Positions 7,573-16,143 of a stretch of DNA of 64,000 bases are shown piece by piece. Source of the stretch: Polyangiaceae bacterium (lineage in GTDB: Bacteria > Myxococcota_A > Polyangia > Polyangiales > Polyangiaceae); NCBI GenBank assembly GCA_025937835.1, contig JAICQO010000024.1, positions 1-64,000 on the forward strand. The letters are read 5' to 3'. How positions within the stretch are numbered: position 1 is the first letter of the stretch; every line of letters begins with the position of its first letter. A program made the translations under genes and the position numbers. Below the pieces are notes generated by a model. The model saw nothing but the letters and a program-made list of their open reading frames with translations. It made no database searches and was not told where the DNA came from.

Positions 7573-10158
7573 GTGAAACGAGTTCTTTCTGGCTTCGCTT
7601 CGCTGCTGCTGTTGCTGTCGGCAGCCTCCGCCTCCGCTCAGGCGGCCCCGCCCAACCCCAATGATGCCGTGAGCAGGCGCGCCCTGCGTGCGGCCGCTGC
7701 TGCCGCCAAGGCGCGTCGTCCGGAGCCGGCGGCTGCGGCTCCTGCGGCCGAGCCGGAGCCGGATCCACCCGGCGCTCAAGGCCCGCTGCCGACCGACATG
7801 GAAAAGATCGCGGCGGCCACCGACGTGCCGTACAAGGCCAAGCCGCCGGGGCACCTCGTCAAGTTCAACTTGCAGGACGCGGACCTGGCAGAGCTCGTCA
7901 ACCACATCAGCGGCCTCACCGGGCGGCGCTTCATCTACGGCGCGAAGGTCCGGCAGATCAAGGCGACCGTGGTCTCGCCCGAGCCCGTCACGCTCGAAGA
8001 GGCGTACCAGGCGTTTCTGTCGATCCTCGAGGCCAACGGCATGACCGTGGTCCCGCACGGCAGGTTCTTGAAGATCGTCGATAGCGCGGGCGTGGTCGGG
8101 CAAGCGACTCCGATCATCGCGCGCGGCGAGCCGGTTCCGGACTCCGATCGCTACGTGACGCGCCTGTACCGGCTGGAGCACGCCTCGCCGGACGAGGTGC
8201 TGGCGATCCTGAACAAGTTCAAGAGCAAGGAAGCCGACATCACCGTGCACGGCCCCGGCCGGCTCTTGATCATCACCGACACCGCGACCCAGGTGCGGCG
8301 CATGATCCGCATGATCGAGGAGATCGACGTTGGCGGCGCCGGGCAGCGCATGTGGATCGAGCGGATCCAGAACGGCAGCGCCACCGACATGGCCAAGCGC
8401 CTGAACGAGCTGTTCGAGCTCGGCGCGGCGCCGGGCCAGGCGGGGGCGGCCGGCAAGGCTTCGGGGCTCACGCGCGTGGTCGCGGACGACGCCAGCAACA
8501 GCCTGGTCGTGGTCGGCTCGGACGACGCCTATTTGCGTTTGCTCGAGGTGTTGAAGCGGCTCGACTCACGCACGCACGAGGGCGGCCGAGTGCACGTGCT
8601 GCGTCTGCAACACGGCATCGCCGAAGAGATGGCCGCCACGCTCACGCAGATGCTGGGCGGCGGCGGCAAGAACAACGCGGGCGGCAACGCTGGCGGGATG
8701 TTCGAGGGGGAGGTGCGCGTCACGCCGGACAAGAGCACCAACACCCTGGTGATCACCTCTTCGAACCGCGACTACGCCACGCTGCGCCTGGTCGTGGACA
8801 AGCTCGACCAGCCCCGCCGCCAGGTGTTCATCGAAGCGGTGATCATGGATCTGGCCGTCTCCGACACGCTGGACGTGGGCGCGGCGTTCCACGCCGGCGC
8901 GCCGATGGGCGGCGACAGCGCGCAGGACTCTCCGCTGTTGCTCGGCGGTTTCCAGGCGGGGCGCTCGCTGGCGTTTCCGGCCGATCCGAGCCTGCTCCAG
9001 GGCTTTGCGGCCGGCGTGCGCGGCCCGACGCTCGAAGACTCGAAGAACCTGCTGAACACCGGGCTCAGCATTCCGGCCTTCGGCATCGTGCTGAACACGC
9101 TGGCCAGCAGCGGCAAGTCCAACATCCTTGCCACTCCGCACATCATCGCCACCGACAACGTGGCCGCCGACATCAACATCGGCGACGAGATCCCGCTGCA
9201 GACCAACGTCGGCGGCGCGAACCTCGGTCAGCTCGCGGGCCTGGCGGGCGGGCAGGCGGGCGGCGGCCTCGGCGGGCTCCTGGGGCTCGCCGGCGGCTTC
9301 AGCGCGCCGCGCGCGGACGTCGGCAACAAGATCAAGGTCACGCCGCACGTCAACGAATCGAACCAGGTGCGGCTCGAGATCCAGCAAGAGAGCAGCGCTG
9401 CGGGCGCCGCGGTCGGTGCGCTCGGCGCCGTGCCGATCACCAAGCGTCAGGCCAACACCACCGTCGTGGTGCAGGACCAGCAGACGATCGTGATCGGCGG
9501 CCTGATGCGCGACGAATACACGACCTCGCGCGAGAAGATCCCGGTGCTCGGCGATCTGCCGCTGCTCGGCGCGTTGTTTCGTCACACCAACACCGTCAAG
9601 CGCAAGGCCAATCTGCTCCTGATTCTGACACCCCATGTGATCCGCGATCAGAGCGATCTGCGCCGGATTTTCGAGCGCAAGATGCAGGAGCGGCAGGAGT
9701 TCCTCGATCGCTTCTTCGTGTTCAACGGCAAGGATTGGACACCGCCGCGCGACTGGTCGCGCACCAACGGGCTCGTGGAAGAGATCCGCAAGACCTACCG
9801 CGAGCTCGACGAACAGCGACGGCTCGAGGAAGAGAGCCGCGGCGAAGAGCTCGAGGAGCGTCAACCGACCGAGCCGATCGCCTTGCCGGGCGAATTGAAG
9901 AACGAGGCCGCCGGCGGCGCGGCTCCCCCCGCCGCGGCCCCGAGTCGCAGGCTGCGCCGCGAGCGCGCCCGCGAGGCCGAGCCGGCCGCGCCCGCCCCAG
10001 CGCCCGCCCAGGCGCCCGGAGCTGCGCCCGCCCCCGCGGCGCCCGCGGCCCCGAACACGCCGCCGCCAGCGCCCGCGCCGGCGCCCGAAGGTCGGAACGA
10101 CTTGCCGTTCCGCATCCAACCCCAGGCGCGCAGCGTGAACGTCGCGCTCGCGGAGTGA
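7573..10158 (+). CDS. gspD: Type II secretion system secretin GspD
   Basis: The outer-membrane channel of the T2SS. The 861-residue precursor starts at GTG and has a signal peptide (~1-23, ending ASASAQA). An Ala-Pro linker follows, then N0 (~95-170) and N1-N3 repeats (~185-420) with a Gly-Asn-rich loop near 360-375. The secretin domain (~420-700) includes VPITKRQANTTVVVQDQQTIVIGGL. The C-terminal ~100 residues are a low-complexity Ala-Pro tail, longer than in enterobacterial GspD. It starts 10 bases after gspC and ends 4 bases before gspE. Confidence 0.95.
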   Translation: MKRVLSGFASLLLLLSAASASAQAAPPNPNDAVSRRALRAAAAAAKARRPEPAAAAPAAEPEPDPPGAQGPLPTDMEKIAAATDVPYKAKPPGHLVKFNLQDADLAELVNHISGLTGRRFIYGAKVRQIKATVVSPEPVTLEEAYQAFLSILEANGMTVVPHGRFLKIVDSAGVVGQATPIIARGEPVPDSDRYVTRLYRLEHASPDEVLAILNKFKSKEADITVHGPGRLLIITDTATQVRRMIRMIEEIDVGGAGQRMWIERIQNGSATDMAKRLNELFELGAAPGQAGAAGKASGLTRVVADDASNSLVVVGSDDAYLRLLEVLKRLDSRTHEGGRVHVLRLQHGIAEEMAATLTQMLGGGGKNNAGGNAGGMFEGEVRVTPDKSTNTLVITSSNRDYATLRLVVDKLDQPRRQVFIEAVIMDLAVSDTLDVGAAFHAGAPMGGDSAQDSPLLLGGFQAGRSLAFPADPSLLQGFAAGVRGPTLEDSKNLLNTGLSIPAFGIVLNTLASSGKSNILATPHIIATDNVAADINIGDEIPLQTNVGGANLGQLAGLAGGQAGGGLGGLLGLAGGFSAPRADVGNKIKVTPHVNESNQVRLEIQQESSAAGAAVGALGAVPITKRQANTTVVVQDQQTIVIGGLMRDEYTTSREKIPVLGDLPLLGALFRHTNTVKRKANLLLILTPHVIRDQSDLRRIFERKMQERQEFLDRFFVFNGKDWTPPRDWSRTNGLVEEIRKTYRELDEQRRLEEESRGEELEERQPTEPIALPGELKNEAAGGAAPPAAAPSRRLRRERAREAEPAAPAPAPAQAPGAAPAPAAPAAPNTPPPAPAPAPEGRNDLPFRIQPQARSVNVALAE

Positions 10159-10162
10159 GCCG

Positions 10163-11932
10163 ATGGAAGCGCGTGTTCTCGGCGGCATTCTGACGCGCCA
10201 GGGCGTCGTGAGCCCCGAAGCGCTGGAGCCGCTCTTCGTTCAACAGCGCGAGAAGGGTAAGCCCCTGCTCGAGCTGCTCGTGGAGTCGAAGGTCGCGAGC
10301 GAGCGCGACGTGGCGCGCGCTCTGGCGGCCGAGCTGCGCCTGAACTTCATCGAGCAGATCCCGCTCGATCAGGTTTCGACGGACGTCGCCACCAAGCTGC
10401 CGATTTCCTATTCGCGCAGCCACCAGCTGTTGGCGATGAGCGAGGATCCCGATCACGTCGAGATCGTGTGCGCGAACCCGCTGGACACGGACGGCATCGA
10501 CGACGTGCGCGCGACCCTACAAAAGCCGGTGGTCGTCAACGTCTCGACCGCCGAGCAGATCGAAGACGCGATCAACCGCGTCTACGAGCGCCAGACCGCG
10601 CTGAACGAGCTCGAGCCCGAGGAGGCGCTCGAGGCCGCCGAGCAGATCGACATCCTCGACTCGGACGACGACGCGCCGATCATCCGCTGGGTGAACGGGC
10701 TGTTTTCCCAAGCAGTCAAGGAGCGGGCCAGCGACATCCACATCGAGCCCGAGGACCGCGAGGTGCTGGTGCGCTACCGCGTGGACGGCCAGCTCTACGT
10801 GGCGCGCCGAGCCAGCCGGCAGTTCATGAGCTCGGTGATCGCCCGCGTGAAAATCATGGCGGGGCTGAACATCGCCGAGAAGCGGCTGCCGCAGGACGGC
10901 CGAATTTCTCTGCGCATCGCCGGCCGTTCGATCGACGTCCGCGTCTCGACCATCCCGACCAGCCGAGATCACGAGCGGATCGTGATGCGGCTCCTGCACA
11001 AGACCAACGTGCTGCTCGACCTGGCCGAGCTCGGCTTCGGACCGCGCGACTACGCGTTGATGGATCAGCTGGTGGGCCGTCCCGACGGCATCATTCTGGT
11101 CACGGGCCCGACCGGTAGCGGCAAGACCACGACGCTGTACGCGTGCTTGAACCGCATCAACCAGCCGGACATCAACATCCTGACCGCGGAGGATCCGGTC
11201 GAGTACGAGATCGGCGGCATCCATCAGGTGCACGTCCAGCCGAAGATCGGGCTCACCTTCGCCAGCGCGCTGCGCGCGTTCTTGCGCCAGGATCCGGACG
11301 TGATCATGGTCGGCGAAATCCGTGACCGGGAGACGGCGGAGATCGCGATCCACGCCTCGATGACCGGTCACCTGGTGCTCTCCACGCTCCACACGAACGA
11401 CGCGTCGTCGGCCTACACGCGCCTCGTCGATATGGAGATCGAGCCGTTCCTGGTGCGTTCGACGGTGATCGGCATCCTCGCGCAGCGCCTGGTGCGCGTG
11501 CTCTGCGATCACTGCAAGGAAGCCTATCAACCGACTCAGTACGAGCTGTCGCAGCTCGGGCTCGACTACGAGCGCGTCAAGCGCCGCGCCGAGCGCAAGA
11601 TCTCGCCGCGCTACGTGGTGCCCGGGGTCGACTACGTGCCGCTCGGCTCGGACCTGACCGGGATCCCCACGTTCTTTCGCGCCAAGGGCTGCGACAAGTG
11701 CGACAACAAGGGCTTCACCGGCCGGCGCGGCATCTACGAGCTCTTGATGGCCGAAGACACGGTCGGCAAGCTGGTGCTGGCCAACGCCGACGCGCAGACC
11801 ATCAAGCGCGGGGCGCAGGTCGCCGGTATGGACACGCTGCGCGACGACGGTGCGCGCAAGGTGCTGCTCGGTAAGACCACGGTCGAAGAGGTGGTGGCCG
11901 CTACCCAGGACGACGTGCTCGTCGACGAGTAG
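10163..11932 (+). CDS. gspE: Type II secretion ATPase GspE
   Basis: The cytoplasmic hexameric ATPase that drives pseudopilus assembly. The 589 residues comprise an N-terminal MshEN-type domain (~1-150), a linker, and the ATPase core with Walker A GPTGSGKTT (~314-322), Asp box, Walker B VGEIRDRETAEIA and His box TGHLVLSTLHTNDA. A zinc-binding tetracysteine is present as CDHC and CDKC, about 60 residues apart, as expected for GspE rather than PilB/PilT relatives lacking it. All catalytic motifs are intact. Confidence 0.96.
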   Translation: MEARVLGGILTRQGVVSPEALEPLFVQQREKGKPLLELLVESKVASERDVARALAAELRLNFIEQIPLDQVSTDVATKLPISYSRSHQLLAMSEDPDHVEIVCANPLDTDGIDDVRATLQKPVVVNVSTAEQIEDAINRVYERQTALNELEPEEALEAAEQIDILDSDDDAPIIRWVNGLFSQAVKERASDIHIEPEDREVLVRYRVDGQLYVARRASRQFMSSVIARVKIMAGLNIAEKRLPQDGRISLRIAGRSIDVRVSTIPTSRDHERIVMRLLHKTNVLLDLAELGFGPRDYALMDQLVGRPDGIILVTGPTGSGKTTTLYACLNRINQPDINILTAEDPVEYEIGGIHQVHVQPKIGLTFASALRAFLRQDPDVIMVGEIRDRETAEIAIHASMTGHLVLSTLHTNDASSAYTRLVDMEIEPFLVRSTVIGILAQRLVRVLCDHCKEAYQPTQYELSQLGLDYERVKRRAERKISPRYVVPGVDYVPLGSDLTGIPTFFRAKGCDKCDNKGFTGRRGIYELLMAEDTVGKLVLANADAQTIKRGAQVAGMDTLRDDGARKVLLGKTTVEEVVAATQDDVLVDE

Positions 11933-11940
11933 AGGAAGCC

Positions 11941-13170
11941 TTGGCCGTCTTCGAATACCGCGGGATTCAGATCGCCACCGGCAAGGCGATCAAGGGCTAT
12001 CGGGACGCCGAGAACGCTCGGGCGCTGCGCCAGCTGTTGCGCCGGGACGGCGTGCTGCTCACGGCCGCCAACGAAGAAAACGAGCAAAAAGAAGCCAAAG
12101 ATCGCAAAAACCTCGATCCGCTCGCGGTGTTCCGCCGGCCGCGCACGGCCGACGTGGCGGTCATGACCCGACAGCTCGCGACGCTGGTGCGGGCGGGCGT
12201 GCCGCTGCTCGAGTCGATCGCCGCGCTGACCGATCAGGTCGAGAACGAGCAGCTGATCAAGGTGCTGCGTTCGGTGAGGGAGAATCTCAACGAGGGCACG
12301 AGCTTCGCAAAGAGCCTCGAGCAACACCCGAAGGTGTTCCCGTCCCTGTACGTGAACATGGTGGCCGCGGGGGAGGCGTCGGGAACGCTCGAAGCGGTGC
12401 TCGAGCGGCTCGCGGATTTCATGGAAGGCCAGACGCGGCTGCGCGGCAAGGTGACCGGCGCGCTCGCCTACCCGGTGCTGATGGCCGTGGTCGGCGCGTT
12501 GATGGTGTCGGTGATGATGGTCGGCGTGGTGCCGAAGGTCACGAGCGTGTTCGACAACCTCGGACAGACGCTGCCCTGGTACACGCGGCTCCTGATCTTC
12601 GTCTCGGACATGGTCGCCGGATACTGGTGGCTGTTCATCGGGCTCGCGACGCTCGCGGTGGTGCTGTTCCAGCGCTGGAAGAAGACACCCGAGGGGCGGC
12701 TGCGCTGGGATACGTTCCGGCTCAAGGCGCCCATCTTCGGCAGGCTCACGCTGCTGGTCGCGGTCGCGCGCTTCTCGCGCACGCTCTCCACGCTGCTCGC
12801 GAGCGGTGTCCAGCTGCTGCAAGCCATGGAAATCGGCCGCCACGTGCTCGAGAACGCGCGGCTGCAGGCGGTGATCACCGAGGCCATCGGCTCGATCCGC
12901 GGCGGTCAGAGCATCGCCGAGCCGCTCAAGCGCAGCGGGGCCTTCCCTCCGATGGTGACGCACATGATCGCGATCGGGGAAAAGAGCGGGCAGCTCGAGG
13001 CCATGCTCGAAAACGTCAGCCGCGCCTACGAGGCGGACGTCGAGACGCGCGTCCAGACCCTGACCAGCCTGCTCGAGCCGATGATGATCGTGCTGCTCGG
13101 CGGCGTGGTGGGGTTCATCGCCCTGGCCATTCTGATGCCGCTGATCCAGATGAATCAGCTGGTGCAGTGA
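11941..13170 (+). CDS. gspF: Type II secretion inner-membrane platform protein GspF
   Basis: A 409-residue polytopic membrane protein with two repeated GspF domains (~70-195 and ~270-395). Each carries the conserved ARFSRTLSTLLASGV / MTRQLATLVRAGV signature, and three membrane helices lie near 170-195, 222-245 and 378-402. The start is TTG at 11941, preceded by a clear AGAGGAAG ribosome site, and no better start exists because MAVFEYRG is the conserved N-terminus. Its role is to anchor GspE and GspL. Confidence 0.94.
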   Translation: MAVFEYRGIQIATGKAIKGYRDAENARALRQLLRRDGVLLTAANEENEQKEAKDRKNLDPLAVFRRPRTADVAVMTRQLATLVRAGVPLLESIAALTDQVENEQLIKVLRSVRENLNEGTSFAKSLEQHPKVFPSLYVNMVAAGEASGTLEAVLERLADFMEGQTRLRGKVTGALAYPVLMAVVGALMVSVMMVGVVPKVTSVFDNLGQTLPWYTRLLIFVSDMVAGYWWLFIGLATLAVVLFQRWKKTPEGRLRWDTFRLKAPIFGRLTLLVAVARFSRTLSTLLASGVQLLQAMEIGRHVLENARLQAVITEAIGSIRGGQSIAEPLKRSGAFPPMVTHMIAIGEKSGQLEAMLENVSRAYEADVETRVQTLTSLLEPMMIVLLGGVVGFIALAILMPLIQMNQLVQ

Positions 13171-13173
13171 GTC

Positions 13174-13590
13174 ATGGTCAAAAGCCGCGCCCAGTCGAGC
13201 ACGAGCATCCTCTTTCCTTGGGAAGGGCGGACCGGGCTCTCGCGTTTCCTCCGAGCTCATCGTGTTCGGCCGGTTCTCGTCCTTGTTTTGGCGCTCGCTC
13301 TGTTCGGCGTCATCGCCTCGCGCGAGCGCCGAGCCGCCGGGGTCCGGCAGAGCCGCGCCACGCTGCTGGCGCTGCGCCCGGCCGTGGACGCGTACATGTC
13401 GGAGAACGGCGGCGCCTGCCCGCCCGACCTGGAACGCGTGCTGGACCTATCTGCATTCCGTAAATTACCGGTGGACGCCTGGGGCCAGCCATTTCGGCTG
13501 GTGTGTCCCTCGCGGCGCACAGGCGAACGCTACGAGTTGTCCAGCGACGGTCCCGACGGTGTGCCGGGCGGATTGGATCGAATCGAATGA
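13174..13590 (+). CDS. GspG-like pseudopilin-domain protein without prepilin signal
   Basis: The 138-residue product sits between gspF and gspG and starts 4 bases after gspF. Its C-terminal half resembles the GspG core: DAWGQPFRLVCP and the loop ELSSDGPDGVPGGLD, which in GspG forms the calcium site. The N-terminus differs: a ~30-residue basic tail precedes one hydrophobic helix (~31-48, VRPVLVLVLALALFGVIA), and the prepilin cleavage motif with Gly/Phe-Thr-x-x-Glu is missing. It probably stays a membrane-anchored protein rather than becoming a pilus subunit. It may be an assembly factor or a degenerated gspG duplicate. The frame is intact and coupled to gspG. Confidence 0.7.
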   Translation: MVKSRAQSSTSILFPWEGRTGLSRFLRAHRVRPVLVLVLALALFGVIASRERRAAGVRQSRATLLALRPAVDAYMSENGGACPPDLERVLDLSAFRKLPVDAWGQPFRLVCPSRRTGERYELSSDGPDGVPGGLDRIE

Positions 13591-13598
13591 GGAAAGTC

Positions 13599-14018
13599 AT
13601 GCAAATCAGGGAAAAGATTCGGAAGGCGCGCAAATCCCGCGGCGTCACGCTGTTCGAGGTGCTGATCGTGGTCGCGATCCTGGCGATGGTCGGCGGCGGC
13701 GTCGCCGCGTTCGCGCTGCCGAAGTACCAGGAAGCGCAGAAGACCAGCGCCAAGACCGGCGCGCGCGTGGTGCGGACTGCGATCCAGCAGTGGCAAGCCG
13801 CCAACAACGAGACCTCGTGCCCGACGATCAGCCAGCTGATCCAGGAGAAGCACCTGGACTCGGGCACGAACACCAACGATCCGTGGGGGCAGCCGTACGA
13901 GCCGCGCTGCTCGGACGACGAGGTCACCGTGGTGTCTGCCGGCCCCGACAAGAAGAAGAGCACGAAGGACGACATCGCCGTGCCCGAGACCGCGGCCAAG
14001 ACCAGCGAAGAGCCCTGA
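13599..14018 (+). CDS. gspG: Major pseudopilin GspG
   Basis: The main subunit of the type II secretion pseudopilus, 139 residues. The prepilin peptidase site is SRG-VTLFEVLIV, with the conserved Glu at +5, followed by the long hydrophobic helix. The C-terminal part has DPWGQPYEPRC and the acidic SAGPDKKKSTKDDIA loop typical of the calcium-stabilised fold. ATG at 13599 is preferred because GAGGAAAG lies just before it; ATG at 13587 overlaps the previous stop. The C-terminal tail is longer and more acidic than usual. Confidence 0.93.
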   Translation: MQIREKIRKARKSRGVTLFEVLIVVAILAMVGGGVAAFALPKYQEAQKTSAKTGARVVRTAIQQWQAANNETSCPTISQLIQEKHLDSGTNTNDPWGQPYEPRCSDDEVTVVSAGPDKKKSTKDDIAVPETAAKTSEEP

Positions 14019-14039
14019 CACCCTTCGCTTCGAGGCGCA

Positions 14040-14768
14040 TTGACGATCATCGGCTGCCGCGGCCACTTGGTGCGGGCGAGAGCCCGGCGCCGCGGCCTCA
14101 CCTTGCTCGAGGTGCTGATCGTCGTGCTGCTGATCGCGTTGCTCGTCGGCTCGGTGCTGCTCGGGCCGGGGGCGTTGCGCTCGAGCCAGGTGCGGGGCGC
14201 CGCCACGCTGATCATCAGCGGCGTGCGCCTGGCGGCAGCCCGCGCCAACACCACGGGCCGTCCCACGCGGCTCGTCTTCGACCTGGACGAGAAGCGGCTG
14301 CTCTTGGAAGAGGCGGCCGGCAGTCATTTCGCTCGCACCCGGACCGAGGTCGCGGGCGGTGCGGATGCCGCGACCGACGCCGAGAAGGCCGCGCGGGAGG
14401 AGAGTGAGAAGGTGCTGGAAGGGCCGCGCGTCCCGCGCCAACGGTTCACCCCGGTCCCGGTGCTCACCGATCCGGACGATCCGACCCGGGGCCGCCCGTT
14501 CGGCAGCGGCGTGGACCTGTCGCGGGTCCAGACCGAGCACGACGAGGAGCCGATCACCCACGGCCGCGCTTACCTCTACTTCTGGCCCGGCGGCCTCACC
14601 GAGCACGCCACGGTCTATTTGAAGCGCGCCGGCGGAAGCGACGAGGGCATGACCGTCGTGATCCGCGCGCTGACCGGGCGCGCCTCGGTCGAGAAAGGCA
14701 AGGTCGATCTCGAGCTGCCGCGCGAAGACCGGGACGTCGAAGGGCTCAGCGAGCGCGACGAGGAATGA
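14040..14768 (+). CDS. gspH: Minor pseudopilin GspH
   Basis: A 242-residue minor pseudopilin starting at TTG. The prepilin motif RRRG-LTLLEVLIVVLLIAL is near residue 19, followed by one hydrophobic helix and a globular domain with SQVRGAATLIISGVRLAAARANTTGRPTRL, the GspH/FimT pattern. It is longer than the usual ~170 residues because of a charged insertion (~100-150). Its end overlaps the start of gspI by 4 bases. Confidence 0.85.
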   Translation: MTIIGCRGHLVRARARRRGLTLLEVLIVVLLIALLVGSVLLGPGALRSSQVRGAATLIISGVRLAAARANTTGRPTRLVFDLDEKRLLLEEAAGSHFARTRTEVAGGADAATDAEKAAREESEKVLEGPRVPRQRFTPVPVLTDPDDPTRGRPFGSGVDLSRVQTEHDEEPITHGRAYLYFWPGGLTEHATVYLKRAGGSDEGMTVVIRALTGRASVEKGKVDLELPREDRDVEGLSERDEE

Positions 14769-15451
14769 TGGCGCGCTCGTCGTCCCGCGGTTTCACGTTG
14801 CTCGAGGTGCTGGTCGCGATCGCGATCCTGGGCCTCGGGCTGACGGCGATCCTCGGGGCGCAGGCGGGCTTGTTTGCGAGCGCGACGCGCGCCGAGAGGT
14901 TGACGGTCGCTTCCAACCTCGTGCGTTGCCAGATGGAGGAGACCGAGCGCAAGCTGATCCGCGAGGGGCTGCCGTACCTCGACGACACGGAAGAAGGGGA
15001 TTGCTGCGACGACGAAGGGGACACCATCGACGGCTACCGCTGTGAGACCAAGATCGAGCGCGTGACGCTGCCGGAGCCGCGCGGCTTTGCGGCGGAAGAC
15101 GCCGGCGCCGAGGACTCGAGCGGCGCCGACATGGGTCCGCTCGGCATGCTGGCGCAGCTCCAGGAAGCCCAGGCTGCGCCCGGGGCCACGGGGGCCGGCT
15201 CGCTCCAGGACATCGCCCAGACCCTGGGCAAGGGCGCCGCTGTCGACGGCATGGGTCCGATGGTGATGGGCATGGTCTATCCGGATTTGAAGCCGCTGCT
15301 CGAAGCCAGCATCCGGCGCGTGACCGTGACCGTGAAATGGACCGAAGGCGTGATGAACCGCGAGCTGCCGGTGACGCAGTTCGTGGCTTATCCGCAAATG
15401 GGCGGTCTGGACGAGACCGACGCCGGCTTGCCGGAGGTGCCGGAGCAATGA
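14765..15451 (+). CDS. gspI: Minor pseudopilin GspI with enlarged globular domain
   Basis: The product (228 aa) begins MMARSSSRG-FTLLEVLVAIAILGLGL, a textbook GspI prepilin signal with Glu at +5. GspI is usually ~120-130 residues; here a Met-Ala-Gly-rich insertion of about 70 residues (~100-170) separates the two halves of the core. The end of the core (VTVTVKWTEG..RELPVTQFV) is recognisable. ATG at 14768 is an equally possible start. It overlaps gspH and gspJ at both ends. Confidence 0.85.
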   Translation: MMARSSSRGFTLLEVLVAIAILGLGLTAILGAQAGLFASATRAERLTVASNLVRCQMEETERKLIREGLPYLDDTEEGDCCDDEGDTIDGYRCETKIERVTLPEPRGFAAEDAGAEDSSGADMGPLGMLAQLQEAQAAPGATGAGSLQDIAQTLGKGAAVDGMGPMVMGMVYPDLKPLLEASIRRVTVTVKWTEGVMNRELPVTQFVAYPQMGGLDETDAGLPEVPEQ

Positions 15452-16143
15452 ACCGCCGCGGCTTCACGCTGTTCGAGCTCTTGATCGCGATCGGCATCCT
15501 GGCGATGATCTCGATCCTGATCTACGGCGCGTTCGCCAGCATGCAGCGCAGCAAGCAGGGCCTCGAGCGCCTGCAAGATCGCTACCGGGAAGGGCGCCTG
15601 GCCATGCAGCGCGTGTCGCGCGAGCTGCAGAGCGCTTACCTGTCGCTGCACGTTCCGGACAATCAGACCCTGATCGTGCAAAAGACGGCGTTCGTCGGCA
15701 GCCGCGGGATCCCGGCGGATCGCGTCGATTTCAACACCTTTGCCAACATCCGCCGCGACCGCGACTCGCACACCTCCGACCAGGCCGAGATCTCCTATTT
15801 CGGCTCGCAGGATCCGGAGCGTAGCGGGATAGTCGACCTGGTTCGTCGCTCGAGCGATCGTCCGGACCTCGAACCCGATCGCGGTGGGCGGGTCGAAATC
15901 CTCGCGACCGACATCGATCTGTTCGATCTCGAGTATCTGGATCCGACGACCGATCGCTTCACCGACACCTGGGACAGCACCACGACCACGGGCCAGCCCG
16001 GCCGCTTGCCGCTGCTGGTCCGCATCACGCTGGTGTTGAACGAGGGTCAGCGCGGTCGCTCCGACTCGGGGCGCAACAAGATCCGACTCTTGACCACGGT
16101 TCGGCTGCCGATCCAGAAGCCGCTCAACTTCGCGTTGTTGTGA
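15448..16143 (+). CDS. gspJ: Minor pseudopilin GspJ
   Basis: A 231-residue protein starting MNRRG-FTLFELLIAIGILAMI, so the prepilin site is at residue 5. The globular domain includes REGRLAMQRVSRELQSAYLS and a C-terminal beta-rich region ending in an RITLVLNEGQ-type strand, as in GspJ. The ATG at 15448 overlaps the stop of gspI (ATGA). With GspI and GspK it should form the initiating tip complex of the pseudopilus. Confidence 0.9.
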   Translation: MNRRGFTLFELLIAIGILAMISILIYGAFASMQRSKQGLERLQDRYREGRLAMQRVSRELQSAYLSLHVPDNQTLIVQKTAFVGSRGIPADRVDFNTFANIRRDRDSHTSDQAEISYFGSQDPERSGIVDLVRRSSDRPDLEPDRGGRVEILATDIDLFDLEYLDPTTDRFTDTWDSTTTTGQPGRLPLLVRITLVLNEGQRGRSDSGRNKIRLLTTVRLPIQKPLNFALL

